A stretch of DNA of 64,000 nt from Planococcus circulans (GTDB lineage: Bacteria; Bacillota; Bacilli; Bacillales_A; Planococcaceae), in the NCBI RefSeq assembly GCF_020023385.1, contig NZ_JAIQCL010000001.1:744001-808000 (forward strand). The letters are read 5' to 3'. How positions within the stretch are numbered: position 1 is the first letter of the stretch; each line of letters starts with the position of its first letter. The translations under genes were made by a program, and so were the position numbers. The notes beneath the pieces are model-generated. The model was not told the origin of the DNA, did no database searches, and saw only the letters and a list, made by a program, of their open reading frames with translations. Below are positions 1 to 9,328 of this stretch, one piece after another.

Positions 1-1
1 C

Positions 2-499
2 GGATTTATCTGCCCGCCGATCACTGACCCGGCAATCAGCTTCCAGCATATCTACAGCTCACCGTTTGTCGTGGCTCTGCCTGCCAATCATCCACTGGCG
101 GCTGTCCCCGGACCCATCGCAATCAAAGAACTGAAAGATGAACCATTCATCATGGCACCCCGACGCCTGGAGCCGGGCTACTATGATACGATCATTTCCA
201 TTTGCCTTTCCGGAAAGATGAGTCCTGTCATCCATCAGGAAGCAGAAGGCGTCACTCATATTCTATCGCTCGTTTCTGCCGGCATCGGTGTAACTCTGGT
301 CACTGAATCCGCCCAACAGGAATATCCGAAACGCGGCGTCGTCTACCGCCAGATCAAAGGCAATACACGACAAATGGACCTATACATCGCATGGAACCAT
401 ACGACTGAAAGTCCACTGACGAAAATGTTCGTCCAAACGATGAAAAAATCTTTTCCTCTTAAGGCTAAACCTTCAGGTGAAGACATTTCTTTTGTCTGA
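2..499 (+). CDS. LysR-family transcriptional regulator, C-terminal part
   Basis: The reading frame is open from base 2, so the gene begins upstream of the window; about 165 residues are visible. The segment reads as the second lobe of a LysR effector-binding domain: a strand ending in FVVALP, the NHPLA turn, then a HILSLVSAGIGVTLVTES stretch (the usual 'G.G..l.p' helix and strand near the domain end), finishing about 45 residues later as expected. The N-terminal winged helix that would bind DNA is not in view, so the target cannot be judged. It is convergent with the sialate operon terminator downstream. Confidence 0.85.
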   Translation, partial: GFICPPITDPAISFQHIYSSPFVVALPANHPLAAVPGPIAIKELKDEPFIMAPRRLEPGYYDTIISICLSGKMSPVIHQEAEGVTHILSLVSAGIGVTLVTESAQQEYPKRGVVYRQIKGNTRQMDLYIAWNHTTESPLTKMFVQTMKKSFPLKAKPSGEDISFV

Positions 500-534
500 T
501 GCTGCACTTAAGTCCAGTATTTTCTCTATTCAAA

Positions 535-583
535 CAAAAAAGCCTCAAATGGCGGCACGTTGACGTGTCTTCCATTTGAGGCT
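535..583 (-). terminator. Terminator of the sialate operon
   Basis: Long inverted repeat AGCCTCAAATGG / CCATTTGAGGCT with a loop of about 20 bases. On the minus strand it is followed by a run of six T. It lies just after nagB, between convergent genes. Confidence 0.85.
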
Positions 584-608
584 CAATTCCGTACTGCTGA
601 ATATGAAA

Positions 609-1391
609 TTATCTAGCCTTGCCTTCTTCCACCTCCGGAATGCCCCCATCTTCCCCATAAAACTCAAGCACTTTGGACAACGCCAATTCATCAGCGATGA
701 CGGTGACATCCGGATGTGTCTGCAGAATCGAAGCTGGGAAGCTCTCCGACACCTCACTGTTCATCATCTGGTACAAAGCTTCCGCTTTTTCTTTTCCGGA
801 TACCAGCAGCAGGATCTTTTTGCTTTCCATAATGGAGGCGATCCCCATGCTGATGGCCTGGGTCGGCACTTCTTCAATTCCCGAAAAGAAACGGGCATTG
901 GCGCGGCGCGTGGACTGGGCCAATTCAACCGCGTGGGTTCTGCTCGAAAACGGTGTTCCCGGTTCATTGAAGCCGATATGGCCGTTCAATCCGAGTCCCA
1001 ATACTTGAATATCGATTCCGCCAGCTTCTTGGATCTGCCTTTCGTAGTCCAGGCAATCCTGTTCCACCTCTTGTGATTTGCCGTTCGGCAAGTGGATTTG
1101 TCTGGTCGGCACATCGATGTGGGCAAAGAGTTTGTCGGTCATATACCATTGATAGCTGTTGGCATCTTCTACTCCCAGGCCGACGTACTCATCCAAATTG
1201 AATGTCGACATGTTTTGGAATGAAACCTTCTCTTTCTTGTATTCCTCAATCAAGCACCTGTAAAGCCCTTCAGGCGTCGAGCCTGTAGCCAGTCCGAGTA
1301 CCGGAGATTCGTTCTGTTGAATATGCTCCACGAGCAAGTTACAGGCGATCCGGCTCATTTCTTCGTAGTTTTTCGCTTTCAGAATCTGCAT
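609..1391 (-). CDS. nagB: Glucosamine-6-phosphate deaminase
   Basis: 260 residues, close to the usual 240-265. NagB isomerises and deaminates glucosamine-6-phosphate to fructose-6-phosphate and ammonia in the cytoplasm. Visible family motifs are the phosphate loop ATGSTP (35-40), NLDEY (65-69) with the proton-abstracting Asp, and LGLGLNGHIGFNEPG (131-145) with the catalytic His and Glu. It is the last gene of the sialate operon, about 45 bases after the RpiR gene, and supplies the last step of Neu5Ac breakdown. No nagA (GlcNAc-6-P deacetylase) is seen in the window, so the step before it must be encoded elsewhere. Confidence 0.96.
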   Translation of the reverse strand: MQILKAKNYEEMSRIACNLLVEHIQQNESPVLGLATGSTPEGLYRCLIEEYKKEKVSFQNMSTFNLDEYVGLGVEDANSYQWYMTDKLFAHIDVPTRQIHLPNGKSQEVEQDCLDYERQIQEAGGIDIQVLGLGLNGHIGFNEPGTPFSSRTHAVELAQSTRRANARFFSGIEEVPTQAISMGIASIMESKKILLLVSGKEKAEALYQMMNSEVSESFPASILQTHPDVTVIADELALSKVLEFYGEDGGIPEVEEGKAR

Positions 1392-1436
1392 ACTTTCACC
1401 TCGTAACGGCAGCCAATCAGTAAATGCTTTTCAGCT

Positions 1437-2276
1437 TTAATACAGCTTGCCGGCAATATGTTCGGTAATTTCCCTTTTCACACTTTCTGCGTCCTTAACG
1501 TTGTTCATGGTCAATCCAGTACATATCAAATCAATCAAATACAACTGGGCAATTTTCGAGACCAGCGAGCCGCTGTCTAACGGACTTTCTTTTGCAGATG
1601 ACAGCAAAACAAAATCGGCGTATCTGGTCAATGGCGATTTCACATAATTTGTCAGGGCGATGACTGTCGCATTTTTTTCTTTCGCCAATTTGACTGCATC
1701 GACAATGTCTTTCGTGCTCCCCGTCAAACTGATGGCGATCACCACTGATTTTTCAGTCAGCGAAGAGGCTCTCATAATTTGGAAATGCGAGTCGGTTATG
1801 GCGCTGACGTGCTTGCCGATCCGCATCAGGCGGTTTTGCATGTCGAGTCCGGCAATTCCGGAAGAGCCGATGCCGAAGATCACCACGTCCTGTGCAGCAT
1901 CGATCGCCTGGATGGATTTCTCCAAGGTATCCATATCCACGACTTCCGATGAATCTTCAATGGCCTGCACGATGCTGTTGCGGATCCGATGAACGAATGA
2001 CTCGTCTTGTACGGAATGGTTTGCAGGCGGTACTTCCTGAGCGAACAGGAACTTGAAATCCTGGAAACCTTTGAATCCAAGTTTCCGGAAAAAACGCAGC
2101 ACCGTCGCTTCCGCCACTCCACTCAATTCGGACAGCTCTGTCAATGAATGATAGAGAACCTTATCCGGATGCGCCAGGATGTAGTCATATATTTTGTTTT
2201 CGGATTTTGTAAAGGTATGCTTATGCTGCTCCATTAATAGGGAGGGTTTCGGCCCTGTAATTGTTTTCGATTCCAT
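1437..2276 (-). CDS. RpiR/MurR-family transcriptional regulator (HTH + SIS)
   Basis: 279 residues from the chosen ATG, which has an AAGGGG ribosome site. A TTG at 2297 overlapping the upstream stop is the alternative. N-terminal HTH_6-type domain: SLTELSELSGVAEATVLRFF (44-63). A SIS sugar-phosphate-binding domain follows, with GIGSSGIAG near residue 130 and ISLTGSTKD near 190. RpiR proteins of this layout sense amino-sugar phosphates such as ManNAc-6-P or GlcNAc-6-P. Its place inside the nan operon makes it the likely local regulator, and a candidate operator sits at the operon promoter (8174-8194). Confidence 0.92.
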   Translation of the reverse strand: MESKTITGPKPSLLMEQHKHTFTKSENKIYDYILAHPDKVLYHSLTELSELSGVAEATVLRFFRKLGFKGFQDFKFLFAQEVPPANHSVQDESFVHRIRNSIVQAIEDSSEVVDMDTLEKSIQAIDAAQDVVIFGIGSSGIAGLDMQNRLMRIGKHVSAITDSHFQIMRASSLTEKSVVIAISLTGSTKDIVDAVKLAKEKNATVIALTNYVKSPLTRYADFVLLSSAKESPLDSGSLVSKIAQLYLIDLICTGLTMNNVKDAESVKREITEHIAGKLY

Positions 2277-2293
2277 CGTATCAGCATCCCCTT

Positions 2294-3190
2294 TCAATTC
2301 CTGAAGAAGTTCTTCGCCGCTCCCAGTAAATTTGATTTATTGTCATGCTCGGCCATTTTGATCTGCAGATGTTTTTTGTGGTTCGGCATGATCTTCTTGT
2401 TCAGGGAAGATTCAATTGCCTGCCGCAAAAATTCCCCTTGAGCGGAAATGCCGCCCCCGATGACGATCAATTCGGGGTTGAACAGATGCACGAGTGATTG
2501 CAGGCCGGTCGTCAAGTCGTCAATCCAATCATCGAACAGAAGAAGTGCTTTCGAATCCTCCGCTTTCACGCGTTCGAAAAACGCTTTTACGTCCATCCAC
2601 TCACTGAATTCCTCTGAGATCAGCTGCTGAAGCGCCGAGCTCGAAGCATATTGCTCATAGCAGCCGCGGCTTCCGCATGTACAGGCTTTCCCGCCTGGGT
2701 AAAGGACCAGATGGCCGATTTCCCCGGCAGAAAATCCGGCACCAGTATACAGTTTTCCATTTAAAAACAGTGCGCCGCCTACTCCGGTTCCAATCGTCAC
2801 ACACAGGAAGTTCTCCACTCCACGGGCGGCGCCTTTCCAGGATTCGCCGAGCGCCGTGCAATTGACATCATTTTCGACCCTCACCGGCAGACCTGTATGG
2901 CCGGACACCAGCTCGGCCAGTCTTGTTCCAGTATAGCCCGGCAGATTATCTGTCGCAAAGACCACTACTCCCCGCAACGCATCAATCTGTCCGGCCGAGC
3001 TGATGGCGATGCCGCCGATTTCAAAATCCGCCATCATTTGGTCGCAGAGACCCAGTATTTTGGCGATCAGTTTCTTACTGCCACTGGGGGCATCTGTCGG
3101 AACTGAATCATGGGACAGAAACAGGCCTTCCTGGTCGACGACTGCATATTTGATGAACGTTCCGCCAATATCAATGACACCAAGCTGCAT
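2294..3190 (-). CDS. nanK: ROK-family sugar kinase, probable N-acetylmannosamine kinase
   Basis: 298 residues starting at MQLGVIDIGG. This ATG has a GAGGG site; a longer frame upstream lacks one. ATP-binding DIGGTFIKYAVVD (7-19), catalytic Asp in ENDVN (Asp108), IGTGVGGA phosphate loop (133-140), and the ROK zinc site H160 with Cys170/172/177 (ACTCGSRGC). It would phosphorylate ManNAc released by NanA to ManNAc-6-P, the NanE substrate. The substrate is inferred from the operon; ROK proteins also include glucokinases and GlcNAc kinases. Confidence 0.88.
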   Translation of the reverse strand: MQLGVIDIGGTFIKYAVVDQEGLFLSHDSVPTDAPSGSKKLIAKILGLCDQMMADFEIGGIAISSAGQIDALRGVVVFATDNLPGYTGTRLAELVSGHTGLPVRVENDVNCTALGESWKGAARGVENFLCVTIGTGVGGALFLNGKLYTGAGFSAGEIGHLVLYPGGKACTCGSRGCYEQYASSSALQQLISEEFSEWMDVKAFFERVKAEDSKALLLFDDWIDDLTTGLQSLVHLFNPELIVIGGGISAQGEFLRQAIESSLNKKIMPNHKKHLQIKMAEHDNKSNLLGAAKNFFRN

Positions 3191-3271
3191 TTTTCGTCCC
3201 TCTTTTCTAAATGAACAAAAAGAGAAAAACCGCAATCAGGCTTTTCTCTTTTCATTACAGGTATTATTCAT

Positions 3272-4975
3272 TCACGCATCCCTGAATGTTAGCGACAGCA
3301 GTCCATCAGACGTCTCTGAAACAAACAGGCGTCTGGAGAATGCCGGATCTTCCGTCGGATAATCCTCGCGGTAATGCGCGCCACGACTTTCTTTTCGCTC
3401 GAGCATCACTTGAAGCAGGAGTCGGGAAAGCTTCATGAAGTTTTTCGCTTTAATGACCATTTTACGGTTTTCCTGCCGTTCAAACAAACGGCTGATAGCC
3501 AATTCAGCCTGAAGCGATTGGAGCTGTTCCAATGCATCCATCATTTGCTTTTCTGAACGCACGACATTGCCTGCATACCACATGAGCTCCCTGATCTTCT
3601 CTACGGTCTGATGAAGTTGTTCCTTATCGGATTCAGCTGATTCGTCCGAACCATTGCCGTTGCCGACTGAGTTGCCGAAGACCGCTTTCAACTGAAGTTC
3701 GGCTTCCTCGTCACTGACGAAAGAAACACTGGCTTCTTTTAAATAGGCTCCGCAATCTGCAGCCGCCCGCTTTCCGAACACCATGCAGGCGCCAGTCGAA
3801 TTGCCGCCCAGCCTATTGGCGCCTTCGATATTACAGGACAGTTCACCGATGACGTACAATCCCGGAACGCCGGAACGCCCGTGGGGATCGATATAGACGC
3901 CGCCATTGCTGGCATGGGCAAACGGAGCAATCCGGACCTCATCCTTCAGCATATCGATTCCTTTTGTTTTCAGCCAATTCAAGTATACGGTATAAAACTC
4001 TTCTTTGTTTTCGTATAGTTCTTTGTGGAAAACTAATGCAAAGCCTTTTTCATTTTTCGTCGAGATGATTTCCTTCATCATCGCAATATCCACATACTTG
4101 GATTCCAGCGAGTCTGTAAATGGTCCATGCGTACTGCGGATATCCAGGCATTCTTTTTTCGAAAGCCCTTCCGGAAGTGCTGCATCCAACAGGCTCTCTC
4201 CATCCTCCTTCACGATGTCTTGGCAATAGGCCAACGTATGTTCACCGAATAAGGTCTTGTAGCGCGGAGACGTAATGCCTGGGATGAATTGGATGAACTC
4301 CATATTGACCAGACTCGCTCCCGCTTCAAGAGCCAGGATGTGGCCCGACCCATCGACATCATTCGGATTCAGGTTGTGCTTATAGATGCTGCCGAATCCG
4401 CCAGTGGCGAGCACGGCAGCTTTGCATTCCACCAGCACCACTTGATTGTGCTGATCCAGCATCAGCGCACCGGCAATCCGCTGATCTTTTTTTATCAGTG
4501 AAATGACCACTGTCCGCTCCATCACCGTCAAGTTCTCATAGCGTCCGAAAATACTGGAGACGTTTTCCCTGATCTGGTCCCAATCACTCAGCAAGTAAAT
4601 ATCTCTGGGGTGTTCGGCAAAACAAGCTTTCCGTAAACCTTCGAGCTTTTTGGACACGACACCGATGCCGCTGTATTCTGCGACGCGGTCCGGAATTTCA
4701 TCCACATAGACTTCCGCCAAGTCCTGGCGGTGCATTCCCCTGCTGGATGCTGCGATATCCGCCAAGAAGACCTTTTTATCGGACTCCCCGCTCGTAACTT
4801 GTGTGCCGAGCGAAGCTTTTAACGGATAGAAACTTGACCCGGAAGCCAACTTCATTTTTGTCGCCATCAAGACTTCATGTCCGTGGTCAGCTAATTCTTT
4901 TGCAGCTTTAATCCCTGCCAGGCCGCTGCCCACCACTAATACGTCCGTTTGGATCTTTCGAGAGATTTCCACCAT
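3272..4975 (-). CDS. FAD-dependent oxidoreductase (fumarate reductase / L-aspartate oxidase-like) in the sialate operon
   Basis: 567 residues. N-terminal FAD-binding Rossmann motif VLVVGSGLAGIKAAKEL (12-28), then a second FAD signature AAVLATGGFGSIYKHN, and the LYVIGELSCNIEGANRLGGNS segment typical of the SdhA/FrdA/NadB superfamily. The C-terminal helical region ends with LERKESRGAHYREDYP as in aspartate oxidase and succinate dehydrogenase. A Gly/Asn/Ser/Glu-rich linker (GNSVGNGNGSDESAES) precedes that region. No heme or iron-sulphur partner is encoded next door, so electrons probably go to oxygen or a soluble acceptor. It lies 21 bases after the symporter gene, clearly co-transcribed. Its substrate in sialic acid metabolism is unknown to me. 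Confidence 0.88.
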   Translation of the reverse strand: MVEISRKIQTDVLVVGSGLAGIKAAKELADHGHEVLMATKMKLASGSSFYPLKASLGTQVTSGESDKKVFLADIAASSRGMHRQDLAEVYVDEIPDRVAEYSGIGVVSKKLEGLRKACFAEHPRDIYLLSDWDQIRENVSSIFGRYENLTVMERTVVISLIKKDQRIAGALMLDQHNQVVLVECKAAVLATGGFGSIYKHNLNPNDVDGSGHILALEAGASLVNMEFIQFIPGITSPRYKTLFGEHTLAYCQDIVKEDGESLLDAALPEGLSKKECLDIRSTHGPFTDSLESKYVDIAMMKEIISTKNEKGFALVFHKELYENKEEFYTVYLNWLKTKGIDMLKDEVRIAPFAHASNGGVYIDPHGRSGVPGLYVIGELSCNIEGANRLGGNSTGACMVFGKRAAADCGAYLKEASVSFVSDEEAELQLKAVFGNSVGNGNGSDESAESDKEQLHQTVEKIRELMWYAGNVVRSEKQMMDALEQLQSLQAELAISRLFERQENRKMVIKAKNFMKLSRLLLQVMLERKESRGAHYREDYPTEDPAFSRRLFVSETSDGLLSLTFRDA

Positions 4976-4996
4976 GCTCCCACCTAAATCTAAAAC

Positions 4997-6505
4997 TTAT
5001 TTTTCTTTTAGCACTTTATTGTAATCGAAGAATGTGACACCTTCCTCGTCGTCTTTTTCTTCTTTCTTGGCGAACAGCAAACTGAAACCGTAGCCAAAGA
5101 CAATCGAAGCGACCAAGTTGATGATTGAATACGCCCATAAAGTAATGTCCGTGAAGTATGAGATATAAATAGCCAGGAAAGTTGTAGCGATAAATCCGAA
5201 CAATGCCCCGTTTGCGTTTGCACGCTTCGTCAATACACCCAATGTGAAGGTACCGCCGATGATTCCCAGCGCTAAGCCCATCAAGCCATTAAACCATGAA
5301 TAGGCAGAACCGACGCTGGAGTAGGCAAGGATGATAGCGAAGGCAATCGAAAAGATGCCGACGATCGTCGATACGATACGGGCCATCCGCGTACTCTTTT
5401 CATCACTCATGTCTTTTCTCAACACCTGCTGGATATCGAGCGTCCAGCTTGTCGCTACGGAATTGAGCCCTGTTGAAAGCGTCGATTGGCCAGCCGCGAA
5501 CAGTCCGGCGATCAATAATCCAGAAACACCCACAGGCAACTCACTGACGATGAAATTCGCAAAGATCAAATCCGATTTCCCTGTCGGCATCGCAGCGGTT
5601 TGCTGCGAGTAGAAGGTGTATAGTGATGTTCCGATCAGGAAGAACAATGTAGCTGTACCGAGCGACAAAGCGCCGTTCAAATACGTCATTTTGTTCATTT
5701 CCTTCAAATCTTTCGTCGTCAAATAGCGCTGCACCATATCCTGGCTGGAAATATACGAAAACGTCGTCGATAAGCCAGCCCCCAAAATGATGATTAAAAT
5801 GCTGTTATTGATCAGGTTCGGATCAAATAAGGCTACATTTCCAAAGAATTTCTCGTTGCTTGTCCCCACATTGATGACTTCCCCAAGCCCTCCGTTAATG
5901 GAGAACAACAGAATGATCAAGGCGAATATACCGCCGCCGATCAAGACAACGCCTTGGATGAAATCTGTCCAAAGCACGGATTTCAGTCCACCGAAAGCCG
6001 AATAGATGGTGGCGATGACACCCATAAACAGGATGATGACAATTACATTGATACCGGTTACGGTCGCTAATGCAATCGCAGGGAGATACATGATGATCGA
6101 CATGCGCCCAATCTGGTAGACGATGAAGAGCAGGCTTCCCAAAATCCGCATCCGCTTATCGAATCGGCGTTCCAAATATTCATAAGCTGTGTCCAAATCC
6201 AGTTTGCGATAAACCGGCAGGAAAAAGTAAATGGCTACAGGCACTGCGATCAGCAGCCCCAGTTGAGCAAACCACAGTTCCCACGTCCCTGAATAGGAGT
6301 TGCCGGCAAGCGATAAGAACGAAATCGGGCTCAGCAAAGTCGCGAACAAACTGACCGAAGTCACCCACCATGGAATCGAACCGTCCCCTTTAAAGAATTC
6401 CTTGCCTTTCATTTCCTTTTTGGCAAAGGCAATTCCGACATACAAGATAAACAATAAATACGCAAACAAAATCACATAATCGATAACCGCAAATGTTCCA
6501 TTCAT
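4997..6505 (-). CDS. Sodium/solute symporter (SSS family), probable sialic acid transporter
   Basis: 502 residues, about 13 hydrophobic segments, matching the 490-510 of sialate SSS carriers. Family features are GDGSIPWWVTSVSLFATLLSPISF at the start of TM2-TM3 (bundle with the Na+ site), the YSAFGGLKSVLWTDFIQG signature, and SSQDMVQRYLTTKD after TM7. A charged tail (FAKKEEKDDEEG) ends the protein. It would import N-acetylneuraminate with Na+. The substrate assignment comes from the position between nanA and the flavoprotein gene, 24 bases after nanA. Confidence 0.9.
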   Translation of the reverse strand: MNGTFAVIDYVILFAYLLFILYVGIAFAKKEMKGKEFFKGDGSIPWWVTSVSLFATLLSPISFLSLAGNSYSGTWELWFAQLGLLIAVPVAIYFFLPVYRKLDLDTAYEYLERRFDKRMRILGSLLFIVYQIGRMSIIMYLPAIALATVTGINVIVIILFMGVIATIYSAFGGLKSVLWTDFIQGVVLIGGGIFALIILLFSINGGLGEVINVGTSNEKFFGNVALFDPNLINNSILIIILGAGLSTTFSYISSQDMVQRYLTTKDLKEMNKMTYLNGALSLGTATLFFLIGTSLYTFYSQQTAAMPTGKSDLIFANFIVSELPVGVSGLLIAGLFAAGQSTLSTGLNSVATSWTLDIQQVLRKDMSDEKSTRMARIVSTIVGIFSIAFAIILAYSSVGSAYSWFNGLMGLALGIIGGTFTLGVLTKRANANGALFGFIATTFLAIYISYFTDITLWAYSIINLVASIVFGYGFSLLFAKKEEKDDEEGVTFFDYNKVLKEK

Positions 6506-6529
6506 CTATCCCATTCCCCCCGTTAGTCC

Positions 6530-7396
6530 TTACAGATATTTTTTAGCGAGTTCGCGTGCTTTGACTGCTTTTTCTTCAGTCAGCTGTTTCATCGGCTTTC
6601 TGACAAATCCAGCGTTGACCCCTTGTGTTTCGAGCATTTCCTTGATGGTCTGGTAAAGGCCATTCTTCAGGATCTCTTCAATCAGGTCATTGGTCACTTT
6701 CTGGATTTCGCGAGCTTCATCGATTTTCCCGCTCTGTGCCAGAGTGAAAATCTGTTTGGCTCTTTTGCCGTTGACATTGAATGTGCTGCCGATCGCCCCA
6801 TCCACATTCAAGACACTTGCAGACAGCAGCATTTCATCGAATCCGGAATAGATCAGCTTGTCCGGGAATGCATGGCGCAAGCGCTCAAGCAGGAAGAAAT
6901 CCGGTGCAGTGAATTTCACGCCGATGATTTTTTCATTTTCAAACAGTTCCCCGAACTGTTCCAAGTTCATGTTGACGCCCGTTAAAGCCGGAATGGAATA
7001 AATGATGAGCTGTGTATCGACGCCTTCCAGAATCGTATTGTAATAGTCTTTGATTTCCTCGAAATCGAATTTATAGTAGAACGGCGTCACTGCCGAAATT
7101 GCGTCATACCCTAGGTCCGTAACGAAATGAGCCAGATCCGATGCTTCTTCGATATTCAAGGACCCGACTTGCGCAATCAGTTTCACTTTGTCCCCAACTT
7201 CGTCTTTGACGATTTCGAAAATCTGCTTTTTCTGTTCAGTGGAAATGAGGAAGTTTTCTCCGGTACTGCCGTTGACGTATAGACCGTCCACTTCCGAAAC
7301 TTCGATATTGTAACGGACAATTTCCCGTAATCCTTTTTCGTTCACGTTTCCTTGTTCATCAAATGAGCACATCAATGCTGTATATAAGCCCTTCAT
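6530..7396 (-). CDS. nanA: N-acetylneuraminate lyase
   Basis: 288 residues from ATG at 7396, which overlaps the nanE stop in an ATGA arrangement and has an AGGTGATG site; a longer upstream frame is nanE sequence in another frame. A DapA-type TIM barrel: VNGSTGEN (41-48, substrate carboxylate loop), [10 protein letters not shown] with catalytic Tyr133, and GVKFTAPD with Schiff-base Lys161. The enzyme splits Neu5Ac into pyruvate and ManNAc. The PALTGVNM and [10 protein letters not shown] context matches NanA rather than dihydrodipicolinate synthase. Confidence 0.95.
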   Translation of the reverse strand: MKGLYTALMCSFDEQGNVNEKGLREIVRYNIEVSEVDGLYVNGSTGENFLISTEQKKQIFEIVKDEVGDKVKLIAQVGSLNIEEASDLAHFVTDLGYDAISAVTPFYYKFDFEEIKDYYNTILEGVDTQLIIYSIPALTGVNMNLEQFGELFENEKIIGVKFTAPDFFLLERLRHAFPDKLIYSGFDEMLLSASVLNVDGAIGSTFNVNGKRAKQIFTLAQSGKIDEAREIQKVTNDLIEEILKNGLYQTIKEMLETQGVNAGFVRKPMKQLTEEKAVKARELAKKYL

Positions 7397-8094
7397 TTCA
7401 TCACCTGTCCCTTTTCTGTTTTTTCTTCTATCGCTTTTGCAAATTTTTCTGTAATCAGCTGCGGACGTGTGATAGCGCTTCCAACAACTACACAATGAGC
7501 CCCGGCGAGAAGTGCCGATTGTGCTTTCTCGGGTGTATCGAAATTCCCTTCCGCTATCACCGGAATCGACAGTTGATCCGCCATTTGTTTCACCAATTCC
7601 AACGGAACGGTCCCGATTGAATAAGGTGTATAACCAGCAAGTGTCGGTGCTGCAATATCCACGCCGGCTTTCTCAGCCATGAGCGCTTCTTCGATGGTCG
7701 AGACATCTGCCATGAACAACTGGTCGGGATACTTCAGCTTCACTTCGGAAAAGAATTCCTCGAAACTTCGGCCATCCGGTCTTTCCTGCTTGGTTGCATC
7801 CATTGCGATGATGTCCACGCCTTCCTGATACAGTTCATCAATTTCCTTTATCGTGGAAGTGATGTAGACATTGTTGCCCGGGTAATCCTGTTTGATGATG
7901 CCGATGATCGGCAAATCGACTTCTTTCTTGATCGCCTGAATATCTTTCACCGTATTGGCACGGATTCCTTCAGCACCGCCCATCTTTGCCGCTAAAGCCA
8001 TCTTCCCCATTATGTACGGATCATGAAGCGGCTCACTTTCCAATGCCTGACAGGAAACGATTAATTTGTGCTGGATCTGCTTTAAAACCGTCAT
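7393..8094 (-). CDS. nanE: N-acetylmannosamine-6-phosphate 2-epimerase
   Basis: 233 residues, family length 220-240. TIM-barrel protein that converts ManNAc-6-P to GlcNAc-6-P. Conserved strands seen: [16 protein letters not shown] near the start, [13 protein letters not shown] (catalytic-site Arg), [36 protein letters not shown], and the phosphate-binding [14 protein letters not shown] and [14 protein letters not shown]. First gene of the operon; translation couples to nanA by a 4-base overlap. Confidence 0.96.
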   Translation of the reverse strand: MTVLKQIQHKLIVSCQALESEPLHDPYIMGKMALAAKMGGAEGIRANTVKDIQAIKKEVDLPIIGIIKQDYPGNNVYITSTIKEIDELYQEGVDIIAMDATKQERPDGRSFEEFFSEVKLKYPDQLFMADVSTIEEALMAEKAGVDIAAPTLAGYTPYSIGTVPLELVKQMADQLSIPVIAEGNFDTPEKAQSALLAGAHCVVVGSAITRPQLITEKFAKAIEEKTEKGQVMK

Positions 8095-8173
8095 TTGAAA
8101 ACTCCCTATCTTTTATGGTCACTACATGTTTTCATTGTTCACGTGATTGTACCTGCTGTCCCCCTGTTCGTTG

Positions 8174-8194
8174 TCGAAATATTTTATTAATCGA
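8174..8194. promoter_or_regulatory. Candidate RpiR operator over the nan transcription start
   Basis: 21-bp element TCGA-N13-TCGA with an AT-only centre. It directly abuts the -10 box and covers the predicted start site, the place for a repressor such as the RpiR protein of this operon. The symmetry beyond the TCGA arms is weak, so this is inference. Confidence 0.4.
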
Positions 8195-8223
8195 ACTATA
8201 TCACTTTGACAACTAACTTTCAA
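8195..8223 (-). promoter_or_regulatory. Sigma-A promoter of the sialate operon
   Basis: On the minus strand: TTGAAA (-35, 8218-8223), 17-base spacer, TATAGT (-10, 8195-8200). Start of transcription is expected near 8188, about 95 bases before the nanE ATG. Confidence 0.7.
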
Positions 8224-8273
8224 CATAAATTTAATTTTTGATTATTTGTTATCATAAGGTGAGGAATTGTGTG

Positions 8274-8286
8274 GGTGCCAGGCACC
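8274..8286. repeat. GTGCCAGGCAC palindrome, copy 1
   Basis: GGTGCCAGGCACC preceded by AATTGTGTG. Same core as the elements at 11162, 18885 and 62096. It lies between the nan promoter and the SDR gene. Confidence 0.75.
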
Positions 8287-8490
8287 ATATATCCAATCCT
8301 TATTATGGAAGTACTAAAAGCATCAAAATGCGGCGATTGGTTTGCTGCAAATAAAATGAAATAAGTAATAACAGGCAATGGATTGCCGCTCTATAATCCT
8401 TTCTGTTGATTCCAAAAACAAGAGGAGTAGAATGAATAGTGTAGTGTTTTAATTTTCTATCAATTCAGTCAATAGAAGGAGAGATCGTCT

Positions 8491-9240
8491 ATGGAAAGAT
8501 TGCAGGATAAAGTAGCGGTAATTACTGGGGGAGCCGGAGGAATCGGCAAAGTTACAGCAAAGCGCTTCTTGGATGAAGGGGCTTCTGTCGTACTGGTCGA
8601 CTTGTTCGAAGATGCACTCGCTGATGCGAAGAAAGAGTTGGGCGACAATGTCCTGACGGTTCAGGCCGATGTTTCCAAGGAAGAAGATGTGCAAAAGTAT
8701 GTCGACAAAACCGTAGAGCAATTCGGCAAAATCGATATCTTCTTCAATAACGCCGGCATCGAAGGAAAAGTGGCACCGATCACCGAACAAAAAGTGGAGG
8801 ACTTTGATAAGGTCATCGCCGTCAATGTACGCGGCGTATTCCTGGGTCTTCAAAAGGTTCTGCCGGTCATGATCAAACAGAAATCCGGCAGCATCATCAA
8901 CACCTCGTCCGTTGCAGGACTTGGCGGATCGCCGAACGTATCGCCGTATATCACATCGAAACATGCGGTCGTCGGCTTGACGAAAGCTGCGGCGGTTGAA
9001 AACGCACCACATAACATCCGCGTTAATTCAATCCACCCATCTCCTGTCAACACGCGCATGATGCGTTCTCTCGAGACCGGCCTGGAAGTGGACCAAGCCA
9101 CGATGGCGAAAAGCATTCCGCTCGGCCGTTACGGCGAGTCGGAAGACATCTCGAACCTCGTGCTGTTCCTGGCATCTGATGAAAGTACGTTCATCACCGG
9201 TGTCCAGTACCGGGTCGATGGCGGCATGGGTGCGGTTTAA
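8491..9240 (+). CDS. Short-chain dehydrogenase/reductase
   Basis: 249 residues, classical SDR length, with an AGAAGGAGAG ribosome site. Cofactor motif TGGAGGIG (12-19), NNAG (86-89), catalytic Ser139/140, Tyr153 and Lys157 (YITSK). Asp37 after the second strand (VLVDLF) suggests NAD(H) over NADP(H). The tail FITGVQYRVDGGMGAV is standard. Substrate unknown; single gene with its own terminator. Confidence 0.92.
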   Translation: MERLQDKVAVITGGAGGIGKVTAKRFLDEGASVVLVDLFEDALADAKKELGDNVLTVQADVSKEEDVQKYVDKTVEQFGKIDIFFNNAGIEGKVAPITEQKVEDFDKVIAVNVRGVFLGLQKVLPVMIKQKSGSIINTSSVAGLGGSPNVSPYITSKHAVVGLTKAAAVENAPHNIRVNSIHPSPVNTRMMRSLETGLEVDQATMAKSIPLGRYGESEDISNLVLFLASDESTFITGVQYRVDGGMGAV

Positions 9241-9263
9241 ACAGAATCAGTTGACTCGTCAAA

Positions 9264-9303
9264 AGAAACAGCCCGCTTCTTGCCGAAGCTGGCTGTTTTC
9301 TGT
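9264..9303 (+). terminator. Terminator of the SDR gene
   Basis: AAACAGCccGCTTC / GAAGCtgGCTGTTT hairpin followed by TCTGTTTTT. Its core is shared with the hairpin at 11116-11155 in opposite orientation. Confidence 0.8.
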
Positions 9304-9328
9304 TTTTCTGGAATAGGTGACGACCTTT

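Noticed and set aside
8205..8233. TTGACA with 17-base spacer to ATTTAA on the plus strand
   Set aside because: About 260 bases from the nearest plus-strand gene and overlapping the better minus-strand promoter of the sialate operon.
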